Positions 55,801 through 62,827 of a stretch of DNA of 64,000 bases are shown piece by piece. The DNA is from JBBATK01 sp044228685 (GTDB lineage Bacteria > Bacteroidota > Ignavibacteria > Kapaibacteriales > NICIL-2), in assembly GCA_044228685.1 (NCBI GenBank), contig JBGAUL010000019.1, positions 1 through 64,000 on the forward strand, given 5' to 3'. Under the pieces are notes generated by a model that saw only the letters and a program-made list of their open reading frames with translations, made no database searches and was not told where the DNA came from. The position numbers and the translations under genes were made by a program. How positions within the stretch are numbered: the first letter of the stretch is position 1; each line of letters opens with the position of its first letter.

Positions 55801-57099
55801 CGTGACGGTGAGTGTGTAGGTACCGTTTGCATCGACGATAGGTGTTGCGGTGTTTGCACCACTAACAATATGACCGCCATTGGAGCTTGTCCAAGCAAAC
55901 TGCGCGCCTGAGCTCGATGATGAGCCACTGAGTTGAACACTTGTTTGAGCACAGGTAAGAACTTTGTCTGAACCTGCATTGACATTTGGTGTGGAACAGA
56001 AATTGAATGCTGCCAATGCGATGGTTGCATTTGCATTCACATCAACTTGTGTGGCACTCCAGAATGCACCGGTGAGGTTGGTTTCTGTTGAATTGCCTTG
56101 ACCAAGTAGAATAGCACCGTATGGAGCCCATACGCTACCTTTCCATTCTGATTTACGTCCGCCTGACGTTCCGCCCGCAACAATGAATGAATACGGTCCA
56201 GGTGAATCATCGTCTTGGTCGGTGTTATTGCCATGAACTTCAGTATAGATGCGTGTGGCACTTCCGCCATTGCAGAAATCGATGAAGCTCTTTCCCATAT
56301 AAGCAACACCGTGTATCTGAATAATAAAGACACCGGTTGAGCTGTTTTGGAAATTGAAGTTAATCGTGTTGAAGTTTCCGCTGTTGTGAATGTGACGGAA
56401 GATGTAGGTACCTGGACCGTTGAGCGTGACAGTCTTGCCACCTGTAAGCAACATATCCTTGTATGCACCCGGACTAATCGTAGTTGAATTCGTGATATTC
56501 GTTGAGCCGTACGAATTGAAGTTTGCGATTCCCGGCATCGAAGGTAAGGTCGGCAGGCTTGGCGTACCGGTTTGGTTGCCACCGGCAGGCGAGGGACCGG
56601 AGTAGCTAGTTCCGCTTGGATGCTTGACGTAGCCGCTGATCGAACTACCATTTGAGCCAACGACCACATTGCCATTTGAATTGATATTACCGCTGAGGCT
56701 AAACTGTGTTCCAGCCTGAACGATGGTACCACTAGCCGACGCTGTGTTAGCTGCAGCTACACTTCCACCGATAGTGTTGGAGTTTGCAAATAAGACCTTG
56801 CCGCCGGAATGGACGCTGCCTGAGATAGCAGCGCTACCTTCAGTCTTCACATAAGTGTAGCTTCCGATGTTACCACTGGAAATGGATGCTCCACTGCCAA
56901 TGACAACTGCGCAACCTGGAGAGGGCGGAGTACTCTGACCATTTCCCCCGGGACAATTTCCGTTGCCACCAAAAAGCACATACGATCCAATCTGTTGCTG
57001 CTGTGCAAACAACGATACGCTCGTGAGCATTGCTATGCAGCAAAACACTACCGTCATGTAGGCACGCATCGCGCCTGACTTGCTAATTCGCTTCGTCAT
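49828..57099 (-). CDS. Giant secreted S8 subtilase with Ig-like and seven MBG domains, LVNARN repeats and T9SS domain
   Basis: The 2,423 residues begin with a signal peptide (MRAYMTVVFCCIAMLTSVSLFAQ). Domains in order: an N-terminal beta-helix-like region (to about 370) rich in Ser/Gly/Asn; three PKD/Ig-like repeats, each starting NAG[SP]D (about 374-617); a subtilase domain (about 755-1180) with catalytic Asp767 in VGVLSDSYN, Glu810 in TDEGRAMLQIVHD where classic subtilases have His, and Ser1114 in FGTSAAAPHAAG; seven MBG domains (about 1274-2022) with repeated TADxKxxTYGxxNPxF; and a repeat insertion LVNARN (about 1438-1543) inside the second MBG. A PKD-like domain, a CTYSQGFW domain and a T9SS end (NIYPNPTNSTATISF) follow. 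It is a surface or released protease/adhesin. Terminator immediately after. Confidence 0.93.
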   Translation of the reverse strand: MTKRISKSGAMRAYMTVVFCCIAMLTSVSLFAQQQQIGSYVLFGGNGNCPGGNGQSTPPSPGCAVVIGSGASISSGNIGSYTYVKTEGSAAISGSVHSGGKVLFANSNTIGGSVAAANTASASGTIVQAGTQFSLSGNINSNGNVVVGSNGSSISGYVKHPSGTSYSGPSPAGGNQTGTPSLPTLPSMPGIANFNSYGSTNITNSTTISPGAYKDMLLTGGKTVTLNGPGTYIFRHIHNSGNFNTINFNFQNSSTGVFIIQIHGVAYMGKSFIDFCNGGSATRIYTEVHGNNTDQDDDSPGPYSFIVAGGTSGGRKSEWKGSVWAPYGAILLGQGNSTETNLTGAFWSATQVDVNANATIALAAFNFCSTPNVNAGSDKVLTCAQTSVQLSGSSSSSGAQFAWTSSNGGHIVSGANTATPIVDANGTYTLTVTVSGGCSASDQAVVTSDNTAPSANAGPDTTLTCVRTSLTLHASSNSSRVRYSWQASGGGHYTGSNLSANLVVDAAGTYTVTVTDTVNGCSSTDQVVVTLNNASAQANAGPDKEITCYITSRQLNGSSTTSGAIYSWAASNGGNIVSGQNTSTPTVNAVGTYTLTVTNPTSGCTATDVALITEGPCIVPGYTPSDSGKVNNLKGSELTSLFEHFDSTTTPSPDVYIINNDSVWIEIITVAGQTNTLLSLVQTAPYGMTHAERNDFDTLIIYGLYPIAHLAKLDSIPQYVNHVRPVYPPVASVGVAYTLGDVAQRTDFIRNGFATEGEGVKVGVLSDSYNSIPGNFALADVSNDDLPGNSYHPDAVHVLKDYPYGARTDEGRAMLQIVHDVAPKAKLAFRTGFVSVGDFAKGILELEQDSCNVIVDDITYITEPFFQDGVVAKAVDSVTSKGVAYFCAAGNYGSKSYEADFNPTSAPTGVSGNAHNFGGGDTRQSLTLPPGSYTIVLQWADSIYSHGQTTTGTQNDLDMYLVTDGGTTLFGFNRINTGGDPLEVLPFTVPQSAGTVQTNIMIVRASGSSNVHFKYVIFRGEAVINEYHTGTSTIVGQANATGAITVGAALYLNTPSFGVNPPTPASFSSTGGTAVNGVMRSKPDFCAPNGGNSTVNFGAPNIDNDAFPNFFGTSAAAPHAAGAAALLISGKMKYDSTVLTASQVRSIMRSTCVPMDSLGVANKVGYGFIDPAKAMQTFAAPKPRIDSLILSDSTHRPGSQPMTITVRGQYLTDQSVVTFRGDAITTTYVDPTTLTAELPTFNGNPPIQVHTPSISSNGNDGGYSDTLRFFDPVKKTIKVVADNKTKKFGEKLPDLTSTITVDNQSLASQGLSLAQVGIDDLYYETPATSSTNIGQYYIRPKTHSFDAMDATDIGFLELYNYIFTDGLLTIHKMPVTITAHDTTLTYGEKIDGTAIAFNYSYDNSNIDAGDQNAFLNTLSDAHQTSISNAVVMIDDATLVNARPLVNSDIENLGFIASARSLVNARNLVNARNLVNGVAFDTTTVIDVGLAALFNYQTNPNDGTLVSARNLVNARSLVNARNLVNGTATVNARNLVNGSSVVNSATADNSNSNLVVIVDAEDESAPADDVLNVFVSVNVITGTDAGNHLIVPAPLLDPNYDVTYEVGTLTINTAELTVTAEDKSVTYGTAPVFSSTITGYVYEDDPDVVIQTAPSYAVEDASHVDQGSGPYAAGDYYIVPSGVVLKSPVNYHLAYVDGDLHVGKKDLFASADDKTKVYGEDNPTLSISYDGFENNDGPSSITEPDISTNATKLSGVGDYEISLSNGSSNNYHLILSNGNLHIGPADLTVTADDKNKTYGQANPEFTLSYNGLLNNDPPTVVSGIQIQCNATNGSPVGDYTIALSNGSASNYNLHLVNGTLHVGKKDLDVTADNKTKTYGTDNPSFTLSYSGFVSPDSPSSITAPTANTSATKYSSVGTYTIALSGGLATNYNIIPHDGTLNIVKKSLTITADNKSRPVGTANPTFTFSYNGFANNDGPSSVPTPTATTNATAASSAGQYQIVTKCDSATNYSLNLVNGILTVYNVPSCSINTPSETPICGISGYTLSATTSNANQYSWSVSSSNNSWQIVCGQNSNNITYKAGTSGTTGVFTLTVTNTYTGYSSTCTRTISSSCEEHCTYSQGFWSSSNAQACNGSSSSTLMSNALSSALVNGDGSRKITIGTNEASCLRSKLPASGSSTMLPSGNVSCANATGSSYLSGADFKRTLLGNEIALALSKRLDASLGSVAITNNTLYTYDATTCSNGTAIPGTKSSFSVPQSVVNYLGSNNTVNDLLTLANKALGGTYSPSYGDPSLGEINTAVNSIVNGFDQCRIFAGFGYSCQSSKIEADDESASDVEDGAVNIYPNPTNSTATISFVCHNSGIAQIDAHAVSGSFTEQFFNQTVLSGHKYTLQVDCSNWPDGVYLLRLQIGSESIVSKLIVVH
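52471..52788 (-). repeat. Degenerate 18-bp repeats encoding LVNARN hexapeptides
   Basis: About a dozen imperfect 18-base units encode A-R-[N/S]-L-V-N (residues about 1438-1543 of the giant subtilase), interrupted by short non-repeat stretches. Copies differ at synonymous positions (for example AAGATTGCG, AAGGTTACG, AAGTTGCGA), so the amino-acid pattern rather than the DNA is conserved, unlike a recent minisatellite. Confidence 0.85.
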
Positions 57100-57531
57100 G
57101 TGTAATTGTAACTCAAAAGTGACGTAAAAAATCTATGCCGGTGCTTCAATGCACGCAGAACATATGATACTCAAATAGCAGTCTCGTTATCCCGTGAGGC
57201 TGCTTGTCTATTCCAACGTTGTTTACTCAGCACTATCGCCTGTGATTCGATCCAAGCTCTAAGCCGATGTATTTCGCCCAGATAAGTCGGTTAGCGTCAG
57301 GAACAAAGCTAGATAACTCGAGGGTTCTGACAGTGTAAAAAAATGGTCAAAAAGCGCAATACCGTATAATTTCCGTAGAACTACGATTGCTATTTATTCA
57401 AGCGTCTGCGTAGTTCTACTGATATCATTTTCATTGATACAACATCACTTGAGGTCGTGACCTCAGTCCAAACGCTGAGTGGCCTTTTCGTAGATTTGCA
57501 ATTCGCGACTTTCATCACTTGAATTCATACC
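57100..57531. other. Divergent intergenic region upstream of leuS (about 430 bases)
   Basis: It contains the promoters of the giant subtilase gene and leuS. Near leuS, GAGGTC/GACCTC (57451-57464) overlaps a second small inverted repeat CTCAG/CTGAG (57462-57479) followed by GGCCTTTT; the two stems cannot form together. No T-box or leader peptide is recognised. Confidence 0.4.
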
Positions 57532-60075
57532 ATGTCATCCTATCCCTTTCACGATATCGAAAAGAAGTGGCAGCACATTTGGGACGAACGTCAGACCTTT
57601 AAAACGGCTGACGATAAGTCCAAGCCGAAATACTATGTGCTGGATATGTTTCCCTATCCAAGCGGTGACGGCTTGCACGTTGGTCACCCGGAGGGTTATA
57701 CAGCCACAGACATCGTCGCTCGCTTCAAGCGCATGAAAGGTTTTAACGTTCTTCACCCTATGGGTTGGGATGCATTTGGATTGCCTACTGAACGATATTC
57801 CATGACCCATGGCGTTCACCCAATTACTGCAACCGCCAAGAACGTCCAGAATTTTACAAGACAGCTGAAGATGCTGGGCTTCAGTTACGACTGGTCGCGC
57901 CAGATCAACACGACCTATCCTGAGTACTACAAGTGGACCCAGTGGATGTTCATACTGTTGTACAATTCTTGGTACGATGAAAGTCAGCAGCGCTCACGTC
58001 ATATCGACGAGCTGGTCATTCCTGCAGACGTCGCTGACGTTGAAGCATATCGCGACGAGCACCGTCTGGCCTACATCGCCATGATCCCCGTCAATTGGTG
58101 CGAAGGTCTGGGCACCGTCTTGGCGAACGAGGAAGTCGATGAATGGAAAGAAAAGGGCTACACTGTTGAACGTCGTCCGATGCGCCAATGGATGCTGCGC
58201 ATCACCGCCTACGCACAACGTTTGCTCGATGATTTGGACTTAGTCGATTGGGTTCCAAGTACCAAGGAAATGCAACGCAATTGGATCGGCAAGAGCGAAG
58301 GCGCGGTCGTGCATTTTCCGGTCTTGGGAACAGAAGACACCGTCAGTGTGTTCACCACACGTCCCGATACCATTTTCGGTGCGACCTATCTGGTCTTAGC
58401 ACCGGAGCATCCTTTTGTAAATGATATCTGCACCGCCGAACAGCGTGATGCAGTTCAGCGCTATCAATTTGAAGCAGCCGCAAAGAGTGATTTAGAGCGC
58501 ACAGAGTTATCGAAAGTCAAAACGGGTGTATTCACCGGTGGCTACGCGCTCAATCCAGCTACCGGCGAACCAATTCCTGTTTGGATTGCCGACTATGTTC
58601 TGGCTCATTATGGCACAGGTGCAATTATGGCCGTGCCTGGTCATGACGAACGAGATCATGAGTTCGCGACGGCATTCAAACTTCCAATCATCCAAGTCGT
58701 TCGACCGAAGAACGGTGATGATATCGATGTCGTACAAGAAGCCTTCTGTGATGAAGGTTTGGCTTGCAATTCTCGCAATGAGGATGTTTCGTTGAACGAC
58801 GAAAGCACAGCAATTGCGAAGAAACTGCTGATCGATTGGTTGGAGGAAAAGAAGCATGGTCATCGAAGCATCAACTTCAAGCTGCGCGACTGGCTTTTCT
58901 CCCGTCAGCGTTACTGGGGTGAACCGGTTCCCATTATCTTTTTTGAAGACGGAACAAAGCGCGCCCTGGATGCCGATGAGTTACCTTTGGTTCTTCCGGA
59001 AGTAGAGGAGTTCAAGCCCTCCGGTACCGGTGAAAGCGCACTCGCAACAGTCGAGAGCTGGGTCAATTTTATCGACAAGAAAACCGGCAAGAAAGCTCGC
59101 TACGAAACCAACACCATGCCGCAGTGGGCAGGATCTTGTTGGTATTACCTGCGCTTTATCGATCCACACAACGACGCTCAGTTCTGCGATCCGGACAAAG
59201 AAAAATATTGGATGCAGCCGGGCGGAGTCGACTTGTACGTAGGCGGTACTGAGCATGCAGTCTTGCACTTGCTCTACGCTCGCTTCTGGCACAAGGTGCT
59301 CTACGATTACGGCTACGTCAGCACGCGCGAACCATTTGCAAAGCTCTTCCACCAGGGATTGATTCTTGGTGAGGACGGACGAAAGATGTCGAAGTCTCTG
59401 AAGAACGTCATTAATCCCGACGACGTTGTTCAAGACTACGGCGCTGATGCTCTGCGTCTGTTTGAAATGTTCCTTGGACCACTGGAAGATTCAAAACCAT
59501 GGTCGACCAAGGGCATTGAAGGGGTACACCGTTTTCTCAATCGCGTTTGGCGCTTGATGATGACAGAGGAGCGCACTTTATCTGCGGACGTTCAAGATGT
59601 TCCTATGACAGAGGAACAGGCGCGGGTCTTGCATTCAACGATCAAGAAAATCGCTGAGGATATTGAGAATCTGTCATTCAACACGGCTATCGCCCAGATG
59701 ATGACTTTTGTCAATGAGTTTACTCCTTTGAGCGTCAAGCCGCGCGAGGCCATGGAGAAGTTTCTACTCTGTCTGGCACCGTTTGCGCCGCACATTGCTG
59801 AAGAGCTGTGGGCTGCTCTCGGTCATACTGAGTCTATCGCTCACGCATCATTCCCACAGTTTGATGCTCAAGCAATCAAGCTTTCGCGCATTGAGATCTT
59901 ACTGCAGGTCAATTCGAAGATCCGCGCAAAGGAGTTTATTTCTGCGGATGCAAGCGAGAAGGAGATGGAGGAACTTGCGCTTTCACACGAACTGATTCAA
60001 AAGAGTTTGGAAGGCAAGAAGATCGTCAAGACCATCATCGTTCGCTCGAAGCTGGTCAACTTTATCGTGAGCTAA
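57532..60075 (+). CDS. leuS: Leucyl-tRNA synthetase
   Basis: The 847-residue protein has the class I signature HVGH at residues 49-52 (YPSGDGLHVGHPEGYTATD) and KMSKS at 618-622 (GEDGRKMSKSLKNVINPDDVV). The editing (CP1) domain is present, with FTTRPDTIFGATYLVLAPEHP and DYVLAHYGTGAIMAVPGHDERDHEFA. The anticodon-binding and C-terminal domains complete it. The WIGKSEGA motif and the length are typical of bacterial LeuRS. It charges tRNA-Leu in the cytosol. The gene is single, ending at a hairpin shared with the convergent holA gene. Confidence 0.98.
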   Translation: MSSYPFHDIEKKWQHIWDERQTFKTADDKSKPKYYVLDMFPYPSGDGLHVGHPEGYTATDIVARFKRMKGFNVLHPMGWDAFGLPTERYSMTHGVHPITATAKNVQNFTRQLKMLGFSYDWSRQINTTYPEYYKWTQWMFILLYNSWYDESQQRSRHIDELVIPADVADVEAYRDEHRLAYIAMIPVNWCEGLGTVLANEEVDEWKEKGYTVERRPMRQWMLRITAYAQRLLDDLDLVDWVPSTKEMQRNWIGKSEGAVVHFPVLGTEDTVSVFTTRPDTIFGATYLVLAPEHPFVNDICTAEQRDAVQRYQFEAAAKSDLERTELSKVKTGVFTGGYALNPATGEPIPVWIADYVLAHYGTGAIMAVPGHDERDHEFATAFKLPIIQVVRPKNGDDIDVVQEAFCDEGLACNSRNEDVSLNDESTAIAKKLLIDWLEEKKHGHRSINFKLRDWLFSRQRYWGEPVPIIFFEDGTKRALDADELPLVLPEVEEFKPSGTGESALATVESWVNFIDKKTGKKARYETNTMPQWAGSCWYYLRFIDPHNDAQFCDPDKEKYWMQPGGVDLYVGGTEHAVLHLLYARFWHKVLYDYGYVSTREPFAKLFHQGLILGEDGRKMSKSLKNVINPDDVVQDYGADALRLFEMFLGPLEDSKPWSTKGIEGVHRFLNRVWRLMMTEERTLSADVQDVPMTEEQARVLHSTIKKIAEDIENLSFNTAIAQMMTFVNEFTPLSVKPREAMEKFLLCLAPFAPHIAEELWAALGHTESIAHASFPQFDAQAIKLSRIEILLQVNSKIRAKEFISADASEKEMEELALSHELIQKSLEGKKIVKTIIVRSKLVNFIVS

Positions 60076-60100
60076 ATCACGAGATACATCGCCAGTCAAC

Positions 60101-60136
60101 AAGCGCAGTTCATCACGCGATGACCTGCGCTTCGTT
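60101..60136 (+). terminator. Terminator of leuS overlapping the end of holA
   Basis: AAGCGCAG (60101-60108) pairs with CTGCGCTT (60125-60132), with an inner TCATC/GATGA stem, followed by CGTTTTG. It overlaps the last codons of the convergent holA gene (stop at 60113). Confidence 0.6.
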
Positions 60137-61225
60137 TTGTACCACAATGCGGTGAAGCATTCGTTCCATGAGAAGCATGGAATCCTCTGAACTTGTCTTC
60201 AATTTTCTGTCCGCATCACGCAGCGCAATCAGCGCTTGTTCAATTTCACCGACGCTATAGCGTTGGAGAACGCCTAGATATTCCGGGACTAAAAACGCCT
60301 GTATCCCGGCCTTTTCTGCAATCTCGTTTGAATGCGAGTACAGACGCGATGCGTCTGCAAGTTTCCACAGTGAAAGCATGTATCGTGTTAGCACGGTAAG
60401 AATCAACATTTCTTGTCGATCCGCATTCAGCATGTGATGCATGATGTGTAGTGCCTTTGAGAAGGCTCGTTCGCCAATAGCTTTCTGTAATTCAAACACA
60501 TTGTACTCGCGCGAGTCTCCTACCAACTGCATAATGGTCTCGAGCGTTATCTGCTTTGCGTTGTTGGTAAAGATGAGAATCTTATCAATCTCATTGGCGA
60601 TTTCTCTGAGGGAGTTACCGCAGCGCGCCAGGATGTATTCAGCTGCGTCGTTATTGATCTGACTGGACGACTGAGCAAAGCGCTTGACGATCCATGGGAT
60701 AATCATGCGGTCGTACAATCGAGGGAATTCCATCCAATCTGAATGCGCCAGAAGAAGATTGTAAGGAAACTTCAACTTCTTCATGCGGGCTTGCGCACGT
60801 TCGGCTTGCTTGCCGCTGCCACCAACGGCAGAAATGCCTTTGAGGTCGTCGTTGGCGCTGCTGTCGGAAGAGACCATGAGCACAACGCAACTTTGCGGTG
60901 AGGGATTTTGGATGTACTGACCAAGTGGAGTTTTTTCGCTGCCTTTGGCTTTGCGTCCTCCGACCATTTTTTCAAATCGCTTTACAACCACAACCCGCAT
61001 GTCGCCCATCATGGGAAAGGATGATGCGAGTTGAACCAAGCGATCTGCGTTGCTGTCATCGCCATCGATAACATCGATATTGAAATCAGATACTCCTCGC
61101 TTTTCTACATTTTTCATGATCAGGTCGAAAGCCTCATGCATGAGAAACTCCTCTTCGCCGAACAGAAACACGATTCGGGGAAGGGAAGCTGCTTTTAGCA
61201 GTGTTGGAAGAGAGTCGACGCGCAT
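60113..61225 (-). CDS. holA: DNA polymerase III subunit delta
   Basis: From the ATG at 61223-61225 the protein has 370 residues and starts RVDSLPTLLKAASLPRIVFLFGEEEFLMHEAFDLI, matching the HolA N-terminal AAA+ fold, which lacks an intact Walker A. A GTG at 61258 would add 11 residues. The middle has NIDVIDGDDSNADRLVQLASSFPMMGDMRVVVVKRFEKM and an unusually long Lys/Gly-rich loop (AVGGSGKQAERAQARMKKLKF) before YDRMIIPWIVKRFAQ. The C-terminal collar domain includes YNVFELQKAIGERAFSKALHIMHHML and LILTVLTRYMLSLWKL. It loads the beta clamp with the other clamp-loader subunits. It is convergent with leuS and divergent from the M16 genes. Confidence 0.93.
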   Translation of the reverse strand: MRVDSLPTLLKAASLPRIVFLFGEEEFLMHEAFDLIMKNVEKRGVSDFNIDVIDGDDSNADRLVQLASSFPMMGDMRVVVVKRFEKMVGGRKAKGSEKTPLGQYIQNPSPQSCVVLMVSSDSSANDDLKGISAVGGSGKQAERAQARMKKLKFPYNLLLAHSDWMEFPRLYDRMIIPWIVKRFAQSSSQINNDAAEYILARCGNSLREIANEIDKILIFTNNAKQITLETIMQLVGDSREYNVFELQKAIGERAFSKALHIMHHMLNADRQEMLILTVLTRYMLSLWKLADASRLYSHSNEIAEKAGIQAFLVPEYLGVLQRYSVGEIEQALIALRDADRKLKTSSEDSMLLMERMLHRIVVQNEAQVIA

Positions 61226-61418
61226 GTTTGGGACGGAAACAGGGAGTTGAGAAGGCACAAATTACGTGGAGCCCGGAATACAGGGTGGACTATGATTTTC
61301 CACACGGGTTTTCTTTGACAATTCTCTTCGTTAACACTTTGTGAAGGACGCAACGCAGAGCCAAGTCCTGCGTATTTTTGTTTTTTGTAAGAATAAATCC
61401 ATCTTTTAAGGACGATCC

Positions 61419-62756
61419 ATGTCTCTACACAGAATTATGCTTGGACTGTGCGTACTTGCCCTTAGCATTAGCGCTCAGGCCCAGAACTACAAGCCGGTTC
61501 AGTTTAGCGAGTTTGATTTACCGAATGGTTTGCACGTGATCCTTCACCAAGACCGTTCGACACCCGTTGTTGCTACCGTAGTGCACTACCGTACAGGAAG
61601 TCGTTACGAAGATCCGGCTCGCACCGGATTTGCTCACTTCTTCGAGCACCTCATGTTTGAGGGAACCGATTCGATTCCGCGTGGCGGAATCGGCAATATG
61701 ATCTCTGCTGTTGGTGGCGAGGTCAATGCCTTCACCTCATTCGACAAAACAGTCTATCACTTCAAAGTTCCATCCAACGCTTTGCAGTTGGCCATGTGGA
61801 TCGATGCTCAGCGCATGCGTGGTTTGAAGGTCGATACCATTGGCGTTGAAACTCAGCGTGGTGTTGTTAAGGAAGAACGTAAAGTGAGCTATGACAATCG
61901 TCCCTATGGTTCATGGCAAGAAAAGATCTTCACGAAGCTCTTCAAAGGTTCACCGTATGGTTGGACCCCGATCGGTTCTTCTCAGCATATCGACGTTGCG
62001 TCGATCCAAGAGTTCAAGGAATTCTACGACAAGTACTACGTTCCAAACAATGCAGTTCTCTGTGTGAGCGGTGACTTTGATCCCGAAGAAGTTCGTAGCT
62101 ACATCGATGCATACTATGCTACACGTCCAAAAGGCGCCGACATCACACGTCCTGCATTCAAGATTGAACCAATGAACGGCGAAGTCCGCGAAGTAATCAA
62201 TGATGGAAAGGCACAATTGCCGGGCGTATTCGTTGGTTATCGTGGCGTTAAAGAAGGTGATCCGGATTCCTATGCAATGTCCATGCTCACAGACATTCTT
62301 GCCAACGGCGAAAGCTCACGCATGTATCGCAAGCTGGTTGATCAATCTCAACTTGCCGTTGAAGCAGCAACCTTCCCATTTGAATTGGAGCAATCAGGTG
62401 CAGTTATTCTTTTGGGAATTGCAGCGCCTGGACAAGACATCGCAAAGGTTGAGCAGGGCATGTATGCAGAAATCGACAGCGTGATCAAGAACGGCGTCAC
62501 TGAAGCAGAATTCAAGAAGGCAAAGAATATTGCTGAGATGAAGTTTATCAACGGCAAGAAAGGCGCACTCGAAACAGCGCAGGCTCTTGCAGATTCATAC
62601 GCCATCTATGGAAATACAAACTATATCAACACAGAAATCGAACGCTTCAACAAGATAACGCGCGACGATCTCAAGCGTGTCGCCCAGAAGTACTTGGGAA
62701 CACAAAACAGAGTAGTCATCACGTTTATGCCGGCTTCAGATAAGAAGTCCAAATAA
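61419..62756 (+). CDS. M16-family zinc peptidase, catalytic subunit
   Basis: The 445-residue protein has a signal peptide (HRIMLGLCVLALSISAQAQ) and an M16 domain pair. The inverted zinc motif is HFFEH (His73, Glu76, His77) in RTGFAHFFEHLMFEGTDSIPRGGI, and the third ligand Glu lies in TQRGVVKEERKVSYDNRP. The C-terminal homologous half has GVFVGYRGVKEGDPDSYAMSMLTDILANGESSRMYRKLV. AAGGA precedes the ATG. It pairs with the next gene, whose product lacks the zinc motif, like the mitochondrial processing peptidase and other bacterial M16B pairs. A periplasmic location is likely. Substrate unknown. Confidence 0.95.
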   Translation: MSLHRIMLGLCVLALSISAQAQNYKPVQFSEFDLPNGLHVILHQDRSTPVVATVVHYRTGSRYEDPARTGFAHFFEHLMFEGTDSIPRGGIGNMISAVGGEVNAFTSFDKTVYHFKVPSNALQLAMWIDAQRMRGLKVDTIGVETQRGVVKEERKVSYDNRPYGSWQEKIFTKLFKGSPYGWTPIGSSQHIDVASIQEFKEFYDKYYVPNNAVLCVSGDFDPEEVRSYIDAYYATRPKGADITRPAFKIEPMNGEVREVINDGKAQLPGVFVGYRGVKEGDPDSYAMSMLTDILANGESSRMYRKLVDQSQLAVEAATFPFELEQSGAVILLGIAAPGQDIAKVEQGMYAEIDSVIKNGVTEAEFKKAKNIAEMKFINGKKGALETAQALADSYAIYGNTNYINTEIERFNKITRDDLKRVAQKYLGTQNRVVITFMPASDKKSK

Positions 62757-62827
62757 ACCAGACTTCAAAGGCGCACGATCGGTTCTCCCTTATACTCACG
62801 AATGTTCGACTGTTATTCACAATGTGT

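Noticed and set aside
61315..61343. TTGACA box before the M16 operon as a promoter
   Set aside because: No acceptable -10 hexamer lies at a suitable distance, and this phylum often does not use the TTGACA consensus.
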